64,000 nucleotides of DNA from Sabellastarte sp. h YS-2021 (GCA_964017235.1 OZ024928.1:152916881-152980880); one strand, 5' to 3'; counted from the first letter of the stretch, positions 45,071 through 55,151 are shown. Numbers and translations are program-made. The notes: generated by a model from the sequence alone, not told the origin.

Positions 45071-46056
45071 TTCCAGGTTCCAATCCCCATTTGACACTAT
45101 TATACCACAAGGCAGCTCGTAGGATGCAACAGGCTTTCGCAGAATCCACTAGAAGGTCGTATGCAGCCATGTTCAGAATGTTTCTGGCTTTCTTAGTTTT
45201 CCTCAACATTCAACCAACCCACATCTCCTCCACCCATGTTCTAGCTTTTTTAGAGTTTCTAGTTTTTAACAAAGTATCTCACTCACAGATTGCTAATTAC
45301 TTATCGGCCATCAAAACAAAGTATGCAATGTTAGCCCTAAACACAGCACCTTTCTTTGACCAGAGAGTCAAATACTTTACTAAGGCTGTAGCTAGGTGTG
45401 CTCCCCTCACTGTCAAGCTAAAAACTATCATAGAACCTACATTACTGGTACAAATAATCCACCAGTGTAAATTTTTTCACATGGGATTTGTGTTCAAAGC
45501 TGCAATATTGCTTGCCTACTTTGCCTTCCTTAGAATTTCAAACCTAGTTCCTCACACCATTTCCTCTTATAACCCTCTTAAGCAGCTAGCCAGAGCTGAT
45601 GTATTTTTCTCTCATCCTGGGGCCCATATATTGCTAAAATGGTCAAAAACCATGCAAATGAATAATTCAGTCAGGGTCATAAAGATTCCGGCCCTTGGGG
45701 CCTCCCCCCTATGCCCTGTCTCTGCCCTCCAGGAACTTTTGGCCAACACTCCTCATCAACCAAACAACCCCCTCTTTCAAATCAAGTGCTACCAAAAATG
45801 GGTTCCACTCACAGATACAAGGCTGAGAAAAATATTTACTTCAATTCTTGACAGGCTTCACCTGTCTCACTCAAATATCACCTTTCACTCACTTCGACGT
45901 TCAGGTGCCACCCTGGCGTTTAATTCCAGTGTTCCTATTCAAGACATCCAGTCTCATGGCACCTGGACGTTGGAGTGCGTCTGGTCCTATATTACCCAAG
46001 ACCACCAAGCCTCAGAAAAAGTGGCCCTGGCCTTCCAACAACTACTACAACCCTAG
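44986..46056 (+). CDS. Tyrosine recombinase of the retrotransposon
   Basis: 356 residues from an ATG at 44986, overlapping the RT-RNase H frame by 85 nt in the -1 phase. The N-terminal half is a SAM-like core-binding domain (about 45-135, with AESTRRSYAAMFRMFLAFL). The catalytic domain has Arg183 (FLRISNL), candidate Lys218/Lys221, the H-x2-R box His301/Arg304 (HSLRRSGATLAF), His324 or Trp327 (SHGTW) and the nucleophile Tyr335 (VWSYI). These are the residues that define phage-integrase-fold recombinases. By family knowledge it would insert the circular DNA copy without target duplication. It is intact. Confidence 0.92.
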   Translation: MGKNCTIGPWAYMDHSRSQCIDSRLVYLIPGSNPHLTLLYHKAARRMQQAFAESTRRSYAAMFRMFLAFLVFLNIQPTHISSTHVLAFLEFLVFNKVSHSQIANYLSAIKTKYAMLALNTAPFFDQRVKYFTKAVARCAPLTVKLKTIIEPTLLVQIIHQCKFFHMGFVFKAAILLAYFAFLRISNLVPHTISSYNPLKQLARADVFFSHPGAHILLKWSKTMQMNNSVRVIKIPALGASPLCPVSALQELLANTPHQPNNPLFQIKCYQKWVPLTDTRLRKIFTSILDRLHLSHSNITFHSLRRSGATLAFNSSVPIQDIQSHGTWTLECVWSYITQDHQASEKVALAFQQLLQP

Positions 46057-46363
46057 TCTATCTGGGCCTTGGGGTTCCTTTCCAATCATCTGACCTGATC
46101 TCATCTATATTATATTATTGGTAAATTTCTACAGCTTCAACTTTTAAAAACCTTAAAGTTAAACGTACTATTAATCTCAGTGTTATGTCACTGGTTGTTT
46201 CTTTTATAGTACTCTTTATCACATCCAAAAATTATAACCCCATCTTAACTTAACATAAATTTGATCAACTTCACTCCAAGCCATCCCTTAATCAGTAAAT
46301 CTTTCATATCAATAATCTTCTGTCCCTCTAGTTACACTCCCCTTTCAAAAAAATCATATTTTA

Positions 46364-46750
46364 GTGTCACCTTATGTCAACACTAAATAATGTCTATAAA
46401 AATTACCTCTTAGGGTCACCTTAAGTGAACCCTTCTCCCAGGTTTTCCAGACTAAGATAACCTTAACTTGCTAAACTCATCTGGAAAACTCTTTATTTTT
46501 ATTGTGCTTTAATATCAGATCTTAATTTTAGTTATATGTAAATATTAAGTTATGGTCACCTTAAGTGACTCTAACATATCTACCCTCACCTCACGCAGTA
46601 TTGTGTGCCTCTGAAATGTCAATTGATTCATGTGTTTAAGGTCACCATAAGTGACTTAGATGTAATTTCGTAGGTGTGTTTAAGGTCACTATAAAGTGAC
46701 TTTCATGTAAAGTGTTAATGTTGTAATGTATGGTCACCATAAAGTGACAA
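46364..46750 (+). repeat. Cluster of GTCAC...GTGAC palindromes in the retrotransposon 3' region
   Basis: Imperfect to perfect inverted repeats occur at 46364-46383, 46415-46430, 46555-46569 (GTCACCTTAAGTGAC), 46641-46655 (GTCACCATAAGTGAC), 46685-46700 (GTCACTATAAAGTGAC) and 46733-46748 (GTCACCATAAAGTGAC). They follow the recombinase gene. They could be recombinase-binding sites, RNA hairpins or transcription-factor sites. Related AAGGTGACCATAA words occur at 54000-54420 and 57345. Confidence 0.7.
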
Positions 46751-46807
46751 TATTAATGTATTACTGGATTATGTATATAAAATAGTAAGACTAACATAGA
46801 AAGATCT

Positions 46808-46813
46808 AATAAA
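46808..46813 (+). terminator. Poly(A) signal of the retrotransposon
   Basis: AATAAA about 45 bp before the 3' end of the element, followed by an A-rich stretch. Confidence 0.55.
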
Positions 46814-46857
46814 TTAAAAAACCCCACCAGCTTGTGTTCTTGTAAATAGGCCACTGA

Positions 46858-47775
46858 GCTTGGTTTCACATCCCAAACCTATAAGACCAATAATAAGTGT
46901 GTTATAAGCACTTGGAGGTTTGGCTATCCTCGTTTGACCTTGAAGGACGGGCCCAAGGTCAAATCTGATCACACCAAAAGATTTCCAGCCCATGATTTCC
47001 TATAGGTTGGTTTACCATCCCAAACTTCTAGGACCAATAATAAGCAAGTTATAAGCACTTTTAAGTTTGGCTATCCTCGTTTGACCTTGAAGGCGGGGCC
47101 CAAGGTCAAATCCAACCACACCAAAAGATTCCCAGCCCACGATTTTCTACAGGCTGGTTTCACATCACAAACCTCTGGCACCAACAATAAGCGAGTTATA
47201 ACCACTTTTACCTTTGACTATCCTCATTTGACCTTGAAGGAGGGGCCCAAGGTCAAATATGACCACACCAAAAAATTCCCAGCCAATGATTTCCTATAGG
47301 TTGGTTTACCATCCCAAACCTCTAGGACCAATAATAAGTGAATTATAAGCACTTTTAAGTTTGGCTATCCTCGTTTGACCTTGAAGGAGGGGCCCAAGGT
47401 CAAATCCGACCATACCAAAAGATTTCCAGCCCATGATATCCTATATGTTGGTTTTCCATCCCAAACCTCTAGGACCAATAATAAGCAAGTTATAAGCACT
47501 TTTAGGTTTGGCTACCCTCGTTTGACCTTGAATGAGGGCCCCAAGGTCAAATCTGACCACACCATAAGATTCCCAGCCCATGATTTCCTATATGTTGGTT
47601 TACCATCCCAAACGTCTAGGACCAATAATAAGCGAGTTATAAGCACTTTTAGGTTTGGCTATCCTCGTTTGACCTTGAAGGAGGGGCCTAAGGTCAAATC
47701 TGACCACACCAAAAGATTCGCAGCCCATGATTTCCTATAGGTTGGTTTCACATTGCAAACCTATAGGGCCAATAA
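46858..47775 (+). repeat. 147-bp units of B4, right segment
   Basis: The array resumes with TTGGTTTCACATCCCAAACC and gives about six units up to 47775, then the B-type 3' sequence with GGCGGCCATCTTGTT (47822). No B 3' hairpin was found. The array is open in one frame for 121 codons (47375-47740), again because 147 is divisible by three. Confidence 0.82.
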
Positions 47776-47789
47776 TAATAGGGAGATAT

Positions 47790-49315
47790 AAGCAATTTTC
47801 ATGACTGAAAAGAAATGCCCTTGGCGGCCATCTTGTTTTTTCAAAATGAGGCCAAAAATATTTTCAGTCAATATTTCATACTAATGAACATATCCTGCGA
47901 ATTTGAGATCTCTACCTATAAAACCCTTTGTTCTAGAGACCAACAAAACTCCTTGCTGAAAGTCGAAAAACGTCTGTGTCAGCTATCTTGTTTTTCAAAA
48001 TGAGGCCAAAAATACTCCCAGGCAAGATTTTATGGTTATGAATATACCCTGCAAATTCGAGAAGACTACCTATAATACCCTGGCATCTAGAGGGGTAACA
48101 GGAAAATCTCTACACACTGCGGCGGCAATATATATACCAAAGATCTCTAATATCCAAATGGTCAAAAATTAGCTTGAAATTGCTCTATCCCTTACAATTT
48201 TCGAGATAAACAACATTTTCAATTTCCGCCAAAATTCAAGATGGCGGACAAAATTCTGGAAATTCCACTTTTTTCACAGGCACTATATCTAAGGTCTCTA
48301 TTACCCAAAGGGTCCAAACATTGCTCGAAATCACTCTATCTCTAAGGGATTTGGAGATAACTGACATTTTCAATTTCTGCCAAAATTCAAGATGGCGGCC
48401 AAAATTTGGGAAATTCAACATTTTTCAGAGGCACTACATGTAACTTCTCTAGTACCCACAGGATTCAAAATTTGCGCATGGTGGGAAAACGATTTTTGGG
48501 AAAAGTCTCCAGTAGAAGAATATGTTTTTTTTTTCTTTTTTACACAGAAATTCAAGATCTTGCACCGTTCCCAAGACAAATGCATTTTTGCATTTTACAC
48601 AGAAATTCAAGATGGCCTCCAAAAATGGCGGGAAAGCGATTTTTGTGAAATCTCTGCTCATACCCTGGGGGTCAAAAATTTTCTGGAAATCAAATTTTTT
48701 GAAAATTTGTGAGAGTGGATAGCTTAGATACCCTGTGGGTCGACGATTTCAACAAAATCGCTCTATCTTGCACGTTTAAGGAGATAGAAGCAAATTAGTA
48801 GTTTTGCATTTTTGGCAAAAATTTGAAAATTCAAAATGGCCGCAATATTTGGGGACAAAATTTTTTTTGAAAATTGCAAAGAGTAGTTTGCTAAAGTACC
48901 CTGTGGATCGAAAATTTCAATGAAATCGCTCTAGCTGGCACGGTTAAGGAGATAGAAGCAAATTTGTGTTTTTGTACTTTTGCAACAATTCAAAAATTCA
49001 AAATGGCCGCCATTTATGGGCAGAGAAAAATTATTTTGAAAATTATTAGTATTTTTTATTTTATTAGTATTTTTAAGGCTACCCTGTGGGTCGAAAAATT
49101 CAACGAAATTGCAGCTCTATCTCGCACGGTTAAGGAGATAGAAGCAAATTAGTGTTTTTGCATTTTTGGCGAAAATTCGAAATGGCCGCCATTTTTGGGG
49201 AGCGGAAAAATATTTGAAAATTGCCAAGAGTACATTGCTTAGATACCCTGTGGGTCGAAAATTTCTACGAAATCACTCTATCTCGCACGGTTTAGGAGAT
49301 TAGACATATTTATAA
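47790..49315 (+). mobile_element. Decayed family C/H-like units
   Basis: Diverged copies of the 169-bp unit (TACCCTGTGGGTCGAAAA, ATCGCTCTATCT, CACGGTTAAGGAGATAGAAG) lie from about 48720. Earlier, more distant relatives (AATTCAAGATGGCGG at 48234 and 48388) lie from 48130. The last unit ends at 49300 with CACGGTTTAGGAGAT, as at the end of the C array (11018). Frames of 60-106 codons inside are incidental. Confidence 0.6.
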
Positions 49316-49400
49316 TTATTATTATTATTATTTCTATAGCGCTTTATTATAATTACTCAAAGCGCTTTAACAATGTTATAGAAAACTATTATCATTTTTA
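49316..49400. repeat. ATT microsatellite and AGCGCTTT inverted pair
   Basis: (ATT)n at 49318-49332 is followed by ATAGCGCTTTATTATAA and CTCAAAGCGCTTTAACA. The two AAGCGCTTT-type words could pair. Confidence 0.5.
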
Positions 49401-49461
49401 AATTAAAATCAACAGTTGAAATGTTTTCAATTGCTTTTTGAATTTGTCAACTGAGGTAGCA

Positions 49462-49692
49462 GTTCTTATGGATTTTTTTTATTTTATTTGGGGTTTTACG
49501 TCGCTTTCAACACTGTACAGGTCATATCACGACGGGTAGTTGGAAGGGCAGAGGAAACCAGTACATATAGTTCGCTAGGGTTCTGTACTGTAAACTGCCG
49601 ACCAACGGCAAGCAACTACCAGCTTTCCCACTTACGGCCATGACGGGGATCGAACCCCAGCCGCAGAGGTGGGAGGCGAGAGTGTTACCAGT
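49462..49692 (-). mobile_element. tRNA-derived SINE, minus strand, near full length
   Basis: On the minus strand: TAACACTCTCGCCTCCCACC (head, end of the A-box region), GGTTCGATCCC (B box, near 49657-49647), a conserved middle (GGGAAAGCTGGTAGTTGCTT, GGCAGTTTACAGTACAG, GGTTTCCTCTGCCCTTCCAA), then the terminal GCGACGTAAAACCCCAAATA and an A/T-rich tail. This end is typical of SINEs in molluscs and other invertebrates. The middle is shared with 14850-15040 and 54917-55095. Confidence 0.8.
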
Positions 49693-49799
49693 TCTTATGG
49701 AATTATCAAGATTGTTCCATAGCACTGAGCCCATATAAGAGAAGGCTTTTTCACTGAATCTGTTAGGGATGACCAGTTGATTAAGTCTATATTCCTTGC

Positions 49800-50300
49800 T
49801 GGATTTATGTTTTTTGCTATGTAGCTATTACTCAGGAGGTTAAAGCTACTACTATCAACAGCAATACCAAGCAAGCAATTGACCCTATAAACCTTTACAC
49901 CAAATTTTACAAACATGAATTAAATATGTTTCCTTTAAAAGACTGAAAACAGAAATGCAATTCAGAGTACGCTCAAAATAGCAAAACAGCTATTACTCAG
50001 ATAGCTACAAAGCTATCATTGACCAAAAGCTATCCTGGCCAAACTATTGACACAATTATCCTTCATATAAATTTTTGTGAAGATAGAAAACATTGTTTCA
50101 TTAAAATGTCCAGAAAAAAATGTAAACTCAAAATAGCATAATAGCTATATAGCACAGTAGCTATTACTCAGCTATAAAGGGATTATCACCAAAAGCAATC
50201 CCAAGCAAGCTACTGATCTAATAATCCTCCATCCAATTTTGTGAACATAGGTGAAATACTTTTCCTTTCAAATGCTTAAAATAAACTAGAGTAAAGTGGC
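49800..50300 (+). repeat. Three diverged modules of the C 3' region
   Basis: GTAGCTATTACTCAG..., GCAATACCAAGCAAGCAATT and CACCAAATTTTACAAACATG recur about every 140-170 bp (49810, 49988, 50158). They match the segment before the 3' hairpin in element C (11230-11390) and the copy at 51750-52060. No terminal hairpin follows here. Confidence 0.6.
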
Positions 50301-50476
50301 TGGCTTTCACCCAACCACAGAGTCGAATCTTAGGACAGGACTGGGTGTTGAAATCTGTAAACTCTGTATTATCGCCCGCATTTATAACCCGCTTTCACGG
50401 AAGTTTTCAGATCTGTGTCTCGAGATGGGTATTTGTTTACAAATATAAAGGGTCTGTAGATGCGCAGTTTTACAAA

Positions 50477-50800
50477 GCTGGTTTAAGATGAAAACCACCA
50501 GCATATTTCCTGTCAATGGACTTGCCTCATTAATATTAATGAGCAAACATGCGCAGTCACGGCAGTTCTTTGAGGGGGTTTTCCGACAATATATTTTACA
50601 AGGCTGGTTTAAGATGAAAACTACCAGCATATTTCCTGTTCACGGACTTGCCTCATTAATATTAATGAGCAAATATGCGCAGTCACAGCAGTTCTTTGTG
50701 GGGATTTCCTGACATTTTTTTTTACAAGGCTGGTTTAAGATGAAAACTACCAGCATATTTCCTGTTCACGGACTTGAAGTTTGAAATTTGATTTTGAAAT
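50477..50800 (+). repeat. 126-bp tandem repeat, three copies, with an 18-bp palindrome
   Basis: GCTGGTTTAAGATGAAAAC occurs at 50477, 50603 and 50729, spacing 126 bp. Copies 1 and 2 carry the perfect palindrome CTCATTAATATTAATGAG (50526-50543 and 50652-50669); copy 3 is cut short before it. GCTGGTTTAAGATG and GCAGTCACRGCAGTTCTTTG are nearly invariant. The family was not seen elsewhere in the window. Confidence 0.85.
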
Positions 50801-51735
50801 GAGAAGACATATTTCAATTTTGAAGCGTGGAAATATATAGTAATGTATATGGATATTTTACAGAAGCAAATTGTAAGTATTTAAATAAAATATTCGTGTA
50901 TTATTTCTACAATATTACGATAGCAATAATGAGCGAAAATCGGGGATCAGAGGTTATGCTGTATTTTACCGATGAAGTATTTTGTCGTGAGTTCTGTAGC
51001 TTAAAGTATCTGATCTTTGTCGAAACGTCCATTTTATAAAATATTGTCAGGAAATAAGATTAGCGAACTGGTTTATTTTGTAAATATACTGTAAAATAAT
51101 TTGGAAGACAACTTCTTCCAAAATAAGAAACGGATTGACAGAAAAAAGAAATCACGTGATAACTTCTAGGACATACAAAAGCGCCTTCGAGTGGTTGAAT
51201 GTAGAACTACGGAGTTTGAAAATTTTCATTGTCTCTGCCAGAGGTGTTCTCGATTCTGATTGGCTGAACAGCAAATGTTTAGTACTACCGTGACGTCACT
51301 TCATTCATTAATTTCTTTGCGGTTTATTTGTTTGACAAATGATTAGATGCGCAGACAACAATTTTACATTAACAGTGACTGCTTGATACACCAGCAGACA
51401 AATAAATTACTTGGGGGTTTAAGGTCTAGAAACCAGCAGACGAAACGGTTAAAAAAGACTCGTTCGAGTAGGAAATCACAATGGAAATACAATAGGTTCT
51501 AGGACATACGGGACCTTATAGAAAGCCAGACGTAGTGCCAGACATGCTTTTTACTTCATAAAATATAACTTAATAAAAGCATTAAAAATCTTCAAAATGG
51601 CAGAGTGTATCATATACACCTTAATGTACCGATATGTGAACAAATATTATTCAGAATTTGATATTTAAGGGCTTAATCAGCCAATTTAAAATCGTGGCCA
51701 CAACCCAGTACATAACTCGAATCAAAGATTCGACT
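50801..51735. other. Spacer; possible promoter-like motifs
   Basis: No gene was recognised. Within it, an inverted CCAAT box (ATTGG, 51259-51263) lies 26 bp before a perfect CRE palindrome, GTGACGTCAC (51290-51299). Short frames (50827-51039) lack domains. Confidence 0.4.
51259..51299. promoter_or_regulatory. CCAAT plus CRE motif pair
   Basis: TCTGATTGGCTGA and GTGACGTCAC are good matches to NF-Y and CREB/ATF sites in promoter-like spacing. No gene start could be assigned, and the motifs may have come with an unrecognised element. Confidence 0.25.
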
Positions 51736-51739
51736 AAAA

Positions 51740-52107
51740 AGCTACTGAAATAGGCTAAGTAGCTATTACTCAGTCAGTTATACAGCTATTATCACTAAAA
51801 GCAATCCCAAGCAAGCTATTGACCTAACTATTGCTCATACCAAATTTGGTAAAAATATGTCAAATATTTTTCCTTAAAATGCCCGGAAACAAAAGAAGTA
51901 CATAAAAGTAGATAAGTAGCTATTACTCAGTTAGCTATAGAGTTATCTTCACCAAAATTAATCTATTAACCCAATAAACACCCATACCAAATTTGGTAAA
52001 GATAGGATAAATACTTTTCCTTGAAATGACTGGAAACCAAGCGTGTGACGGGCGGCGGAAAAAGCAAAATTAATAATTATGTCCACCCCCAGTGGGGTGG
52101 ACATAAT
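51740..52107 (+). mobile_element. Family C 3' end
   Basis: Two GTAGCTATTACTCAGT modules, then GTGACGGGCGGCGGAAAAAG and the 3' hairpin with 14-bp arms, ATTATGTCCACCCC (52076-52089) / GGGGTGGACATAAT (52094-52107). This is a longer, cleaner stem than in the complete copy at 11411. No C 5' end was found nearby, so the element is 5'-truncated, or its start is the decayed region from 48.1 kb with later insertions. Confidence 0.68.
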
Positions 52108-52109
52108 CA

Positions 52110-53030
52110 GTTGCAGCAATCCATATCCTTACGGTTGCCGAGATGCCCGGACAATATATTACAGATTAAATCAAGGCAAGGCAATCGAAATTAGCGCCGA
52201 TCCATCAATCTGCAACCGACAGAAATGCTATTGGTTTGAAATGATTAAGATCCTGCCAGTCTGTTTGTCCTAGAAAGTGTAAGACAGTTATACATGCACA
52301 TTTCGCACAGTTGAACTACAAAAAGGTTTTTGCAGACAAAAATGAGCGGCCTGGATGGAGACTGAAGTAAATAAAGCTGTAGTATATGTGGTACGAGACT
52401 GTAAGGAGAAGGTAAGCTTTACTCTGTTTAGTGTCTGATGGAAAAGTGGATTATCTAAAAACTGTATCAGTTGCAGTATTAGACTGTAAGCAGAACGTGA
52501 GCTTTATTGTGTTTCGTAGAGTGGTATATTTTATGAAAAGAAATATCACTTTTGCTGTAAATTTGGGATCGTAAATATTTCCCAGGAGATACTTAATCCT
52601 AGATTTATAATGATAAAGATACACTGTAGGAAACTATAATTGGCTATAAATAGGGACACTCATATGTTGTATATCTTTGAGGCATTTTATGCCTCTGAAA
52701 ATTCATTGCTATTTAATATTTTTATAAGATAAATATGATTAAGATAACCGTATTTGTGAAACCCTTTATTGTTCCATTGTAAAAAAATACACAAAGTCAT
52801 TTTGTCAGATGTTATTGTTAATATTTTTAATTCACACATGATTCTATATCTGAATATCATGAAAACTCAAGGTTTTTACAGATTATTAAGGCTTTTTCCA
52901 TTCTCTCAAGACAAGGCATTCTTTCCACAAGGCTCTACTTCCATGAAAGATAAAGGTCCTTGGTTGAATTGTTTACCCCCAAAAAGATATACTGTAAGCA
53001 TATCCCTTAATGAAAAGAAATGAATATGTT
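52110..53030. other. Spacer, nothing recognised
   Basis: A partial duplication is visible (GTACGAGACTGTAAGGAGAA near 52391 and TATTAGACTGTAAGCAGAAC near 52478). No gene or known element seen. Confidence 0.4.
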
Positions 53031-53049
53031 GGAGCCCAACTTAAGAGTC

Positions 53050-53117
53050 AGCCCATCTTAAGAGGGCTATAGCCCAACTTAGGATCCTAAGTTGGGTAGC
53101 CTATCTTAAGATGGGCT
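53050..53117. repeat. Large near-perfect palindrome
   Basis: The core at 53073-53096 is a perfect 24-bp palindrome (CCCAACTTAGGA and its complement). Outer arms AGCCCATCTTAAGA (53050-53063) and TCTTAAGATGGGCT (53104-53117) pair perfectly, with only small bulges between. The whole can fold as a hairpin or cruciform with arms of about 33 nt. Two flanking words (AGCCCAACTTAAGAGTCAGC-like at 53033 and AGCCCAACTTAGGAT at 53131) repeat the arm sequence. Confidence 0.85.
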
Positions 53118-53990
53118 AGAACATATTAGCCCAACTTAGGATAAGTAACTCAGGAATGATTTTAAAGCTAAAATTCAATATTTAAACCAGCTAGTTTAAT
53201 ATTAATTTGTTATGTCACACTCGCTTATCAACCTTTTCACTCAGATTGCAGATTGCAGATTATGTAACACACAAAGCACAGTGGGTGCAACAGTGAATGA
53301 ATGGGACTTGCCATGAATCTGCCTCCATATAGATATCACACAAAAGCAAATACAGAGTTGGAGGAGAAACAACAGAGAACTCATTCATTGTCAATTAGCT
53401 GGGGTTACATAAAATACTGTAAAGAAAAACTATTTATGAGAAATTGTTTTTTTCCAGTCATCTTATCTTCTGAAAGAAGTCAAGTCTATACATCTGACCA
53501 ATTTACATAGTGTATGTGAATAAGTAGCTAGATCAACCACTCCTGCTGCTAAACAAAAAAGCTGAATTAATTAAAGCTTTTTTCCCCTAAAAGGAAAAGT
53601 CATATCCACACAATTCCACAAGAATGGAATCAGAAGAATGTGGGATTTTTTTAATGTGCCTAAAATTGGGAATTTATATTATGTGAACACTGATCAGCTG
53701 CAATATATTAATAACCACATCACTGCATGCGAAATACCCCATTTTTTCCCTTTGAAGATTCCATAACTTCAAAAACACTTGGAGGTTGGCTTTGCCAGAT
53801 AACAGAAATTTTGTTTTAAGTATACATGTGGCAGATGTGGTTTTAAAAAGTCTTAAAATAAATGAGGTGGGAGCAAAAACTATATATTTATTATGTTAAG
53901 TTGGCCAAAGTCTCTTAAATACAGACATTTTAAGTTAAAAGGTCATTAAAAGTCTTCCTTAAATTTAATGTGTCAAGTTGAACTGATGTC
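53118..53990. other. Spacer, nothing recognised
   Basis: AT-rich sequence with no recognised repeat or gene. The ATGCAGATTGCAGATT duplication near 53243 is minor. Confidence 0.4.
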
Positions 53991-54480
53991 ATTGAACAGT
54001 AAGTCAGTTGGGAGCTGAAAACCCTCATTTTTACTTCAAAATGGCAATGGCTGTACTTGTATTAGAACTCCAAGGTGGAAAGAAATAAAAATGTCCCTAT
54101 TTTCATCTTTAATAAGTGTGCAAAATTTAACTGAGGTCAGCTGAACAATACAATAGCTGGAGAGTAATTACTCCATATTTCACTGCAAGGTGGCCATAAA
54201 TTCATTCATATTGGGACTTTAAGGTGACCATAAAATAAGAATGTCCCTTTTGTCATTCTTTATAAGTGCATAAAGTTTAGCTAAGGTCAGTTGAACAATA
54301 AGATAGCTGGAGGCTGAAAGCTTCCTTTTTCACTTTAAGGTGACCATAACTTCAATCATATTGTGACTTTAAGGTGACCATAAGGGCTAAAAACCTTACA
54401 TTTTAAGTTTAAGATGGCCATAACATCATTAATATTTAAATCATAAGGTAGTAAGAGTCTTCTTTTGATCTACTTCAATA
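53990..54480 (+). repeat. Family J units (about 150 bp) with AAGGTGACCATAA
   Basis: GACTTTAAGGTGACCATAA, ATGTCCCTTTTGTCATTCTT and GGTCAGTTGAACAATAAGAT recur (54087-54240, 54240-54380 and partial copies either side). The same phrases return at 57345-57480, so the 54.5-57.3 kb block with the hAT-like and LINE remnants probably interrupted one J element. Confidence 0.6.
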
Positions 54481-54543
54481 TCAAGATACGTTAGATACGG
54501 AAAAGAAAGGGGCCAGACGGCTTTATTCCAATTTTATGACTTT

Positions 54544-54563
54544 GGGGGGGGGGGGGGGGGGGG
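54544..54563 (+). repeat. G20 homopolymer
   Basis: Twenty consecutive G residues flanked by TTT and AGACATAG. Length is likely variable and hard to sequence. It is long enough to form a G-quadruplex. Confidence 0.9.
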
Positions 54564-54916
54564 AGACATAGCTCCAATTATATTAACAGCAGGGCATCAA
54601 GCTAAAAGTGAGTCTCAGAAAATAGGAATTTCAGGAGTCAAAAAATAGGAATACTATCGAAAAAATATATTAAAAATAGGAATTTTTTTGAAAAGATGAC
54701 CTCCCAACACTCCTACAGCCATCCCAATTAAGTTCATCTTAAGCATCAAATTCTGCCCTAGCTAGATTTCTTTGAGCTTGATCTTCCTCACTCTTTGCCA
54801 GTATCTTCTATTCTTCTTTGTTACCTGTAGTTTCACCTTTTCTTTTTCCTTTCAATCAGTTTTCCCCCTTTTTGTCTTGGCTTCCTCTTTATTCTAACCT
54901 GTTCACCTTCTCGGGG

Positions 54917-55095
54917 ACCCACACTCGCCTCCCACGTCTGAGATCAGAGTTTGAATCCTGGCATGACCTCGTGTCGGAAAGCTTGTAGTCGCTTGTCATT
55001 GGTTTGCAGTTTACAGTATAGAACCTTAACCAACGGCATTTACTGGTTTCCTCTGCCCTTTCGACTACTCCTCAAATACAACCAATAAGATACTA
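54917..55095 (+). mobile_element. tRNA-derived SINE, plus strand
   Basis: CACACTCGCCTCCCACGTCT, a weak B box (AGTTTGAATCC), then the shared middle (TTGTAGTCGCTTGTCATTGG, CAGTTTACAGTATAGAACC, GGTTTCCTCTGCCCTTTCGA) and a diverged tail with AATAAATAATAAATATT. Same family as 49462-49692. Confidence 0.7.
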
Positions 55096-55151
55096 GGCAT
55101 GAAGTATAACACTAAATAAATAATAAATATTTAACCTCTCTTCATCCAATC

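Larger units (their letters stand above)
40931..46857 (+). mobile_element. Tyrosine-recombinase retrotransposon (DIRS order, Ngaro-like), apparently intact
   Basis: The order is Gag, an orphan frame, RT-RNase H, then tyrosine recombinase, with no aspartic protease, no DDE integrase and no methyltransferase frame. Lack of the methyltransferase favours Ngaro/PAT-like over classical DIRS1. It interrupts a 147-bp satellite unit. The outer sequence contains an inverted repeat (TCAGACA / TGTCTGA, 40932-40952), an 8-bp terminal inverted pair (TCAGTGGC 40957-40964; GCCACTGA 46850-46857) and a 10-bp direct repeat (TGTAAATAGG 41000-41009 and 46841-46850). Full split direct repeats or an internal complementary region were not found by eye, so the exact ends are uncertain. 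All three large frames are uninterrupted, which suggests recent activity. Confidence 0.85.
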
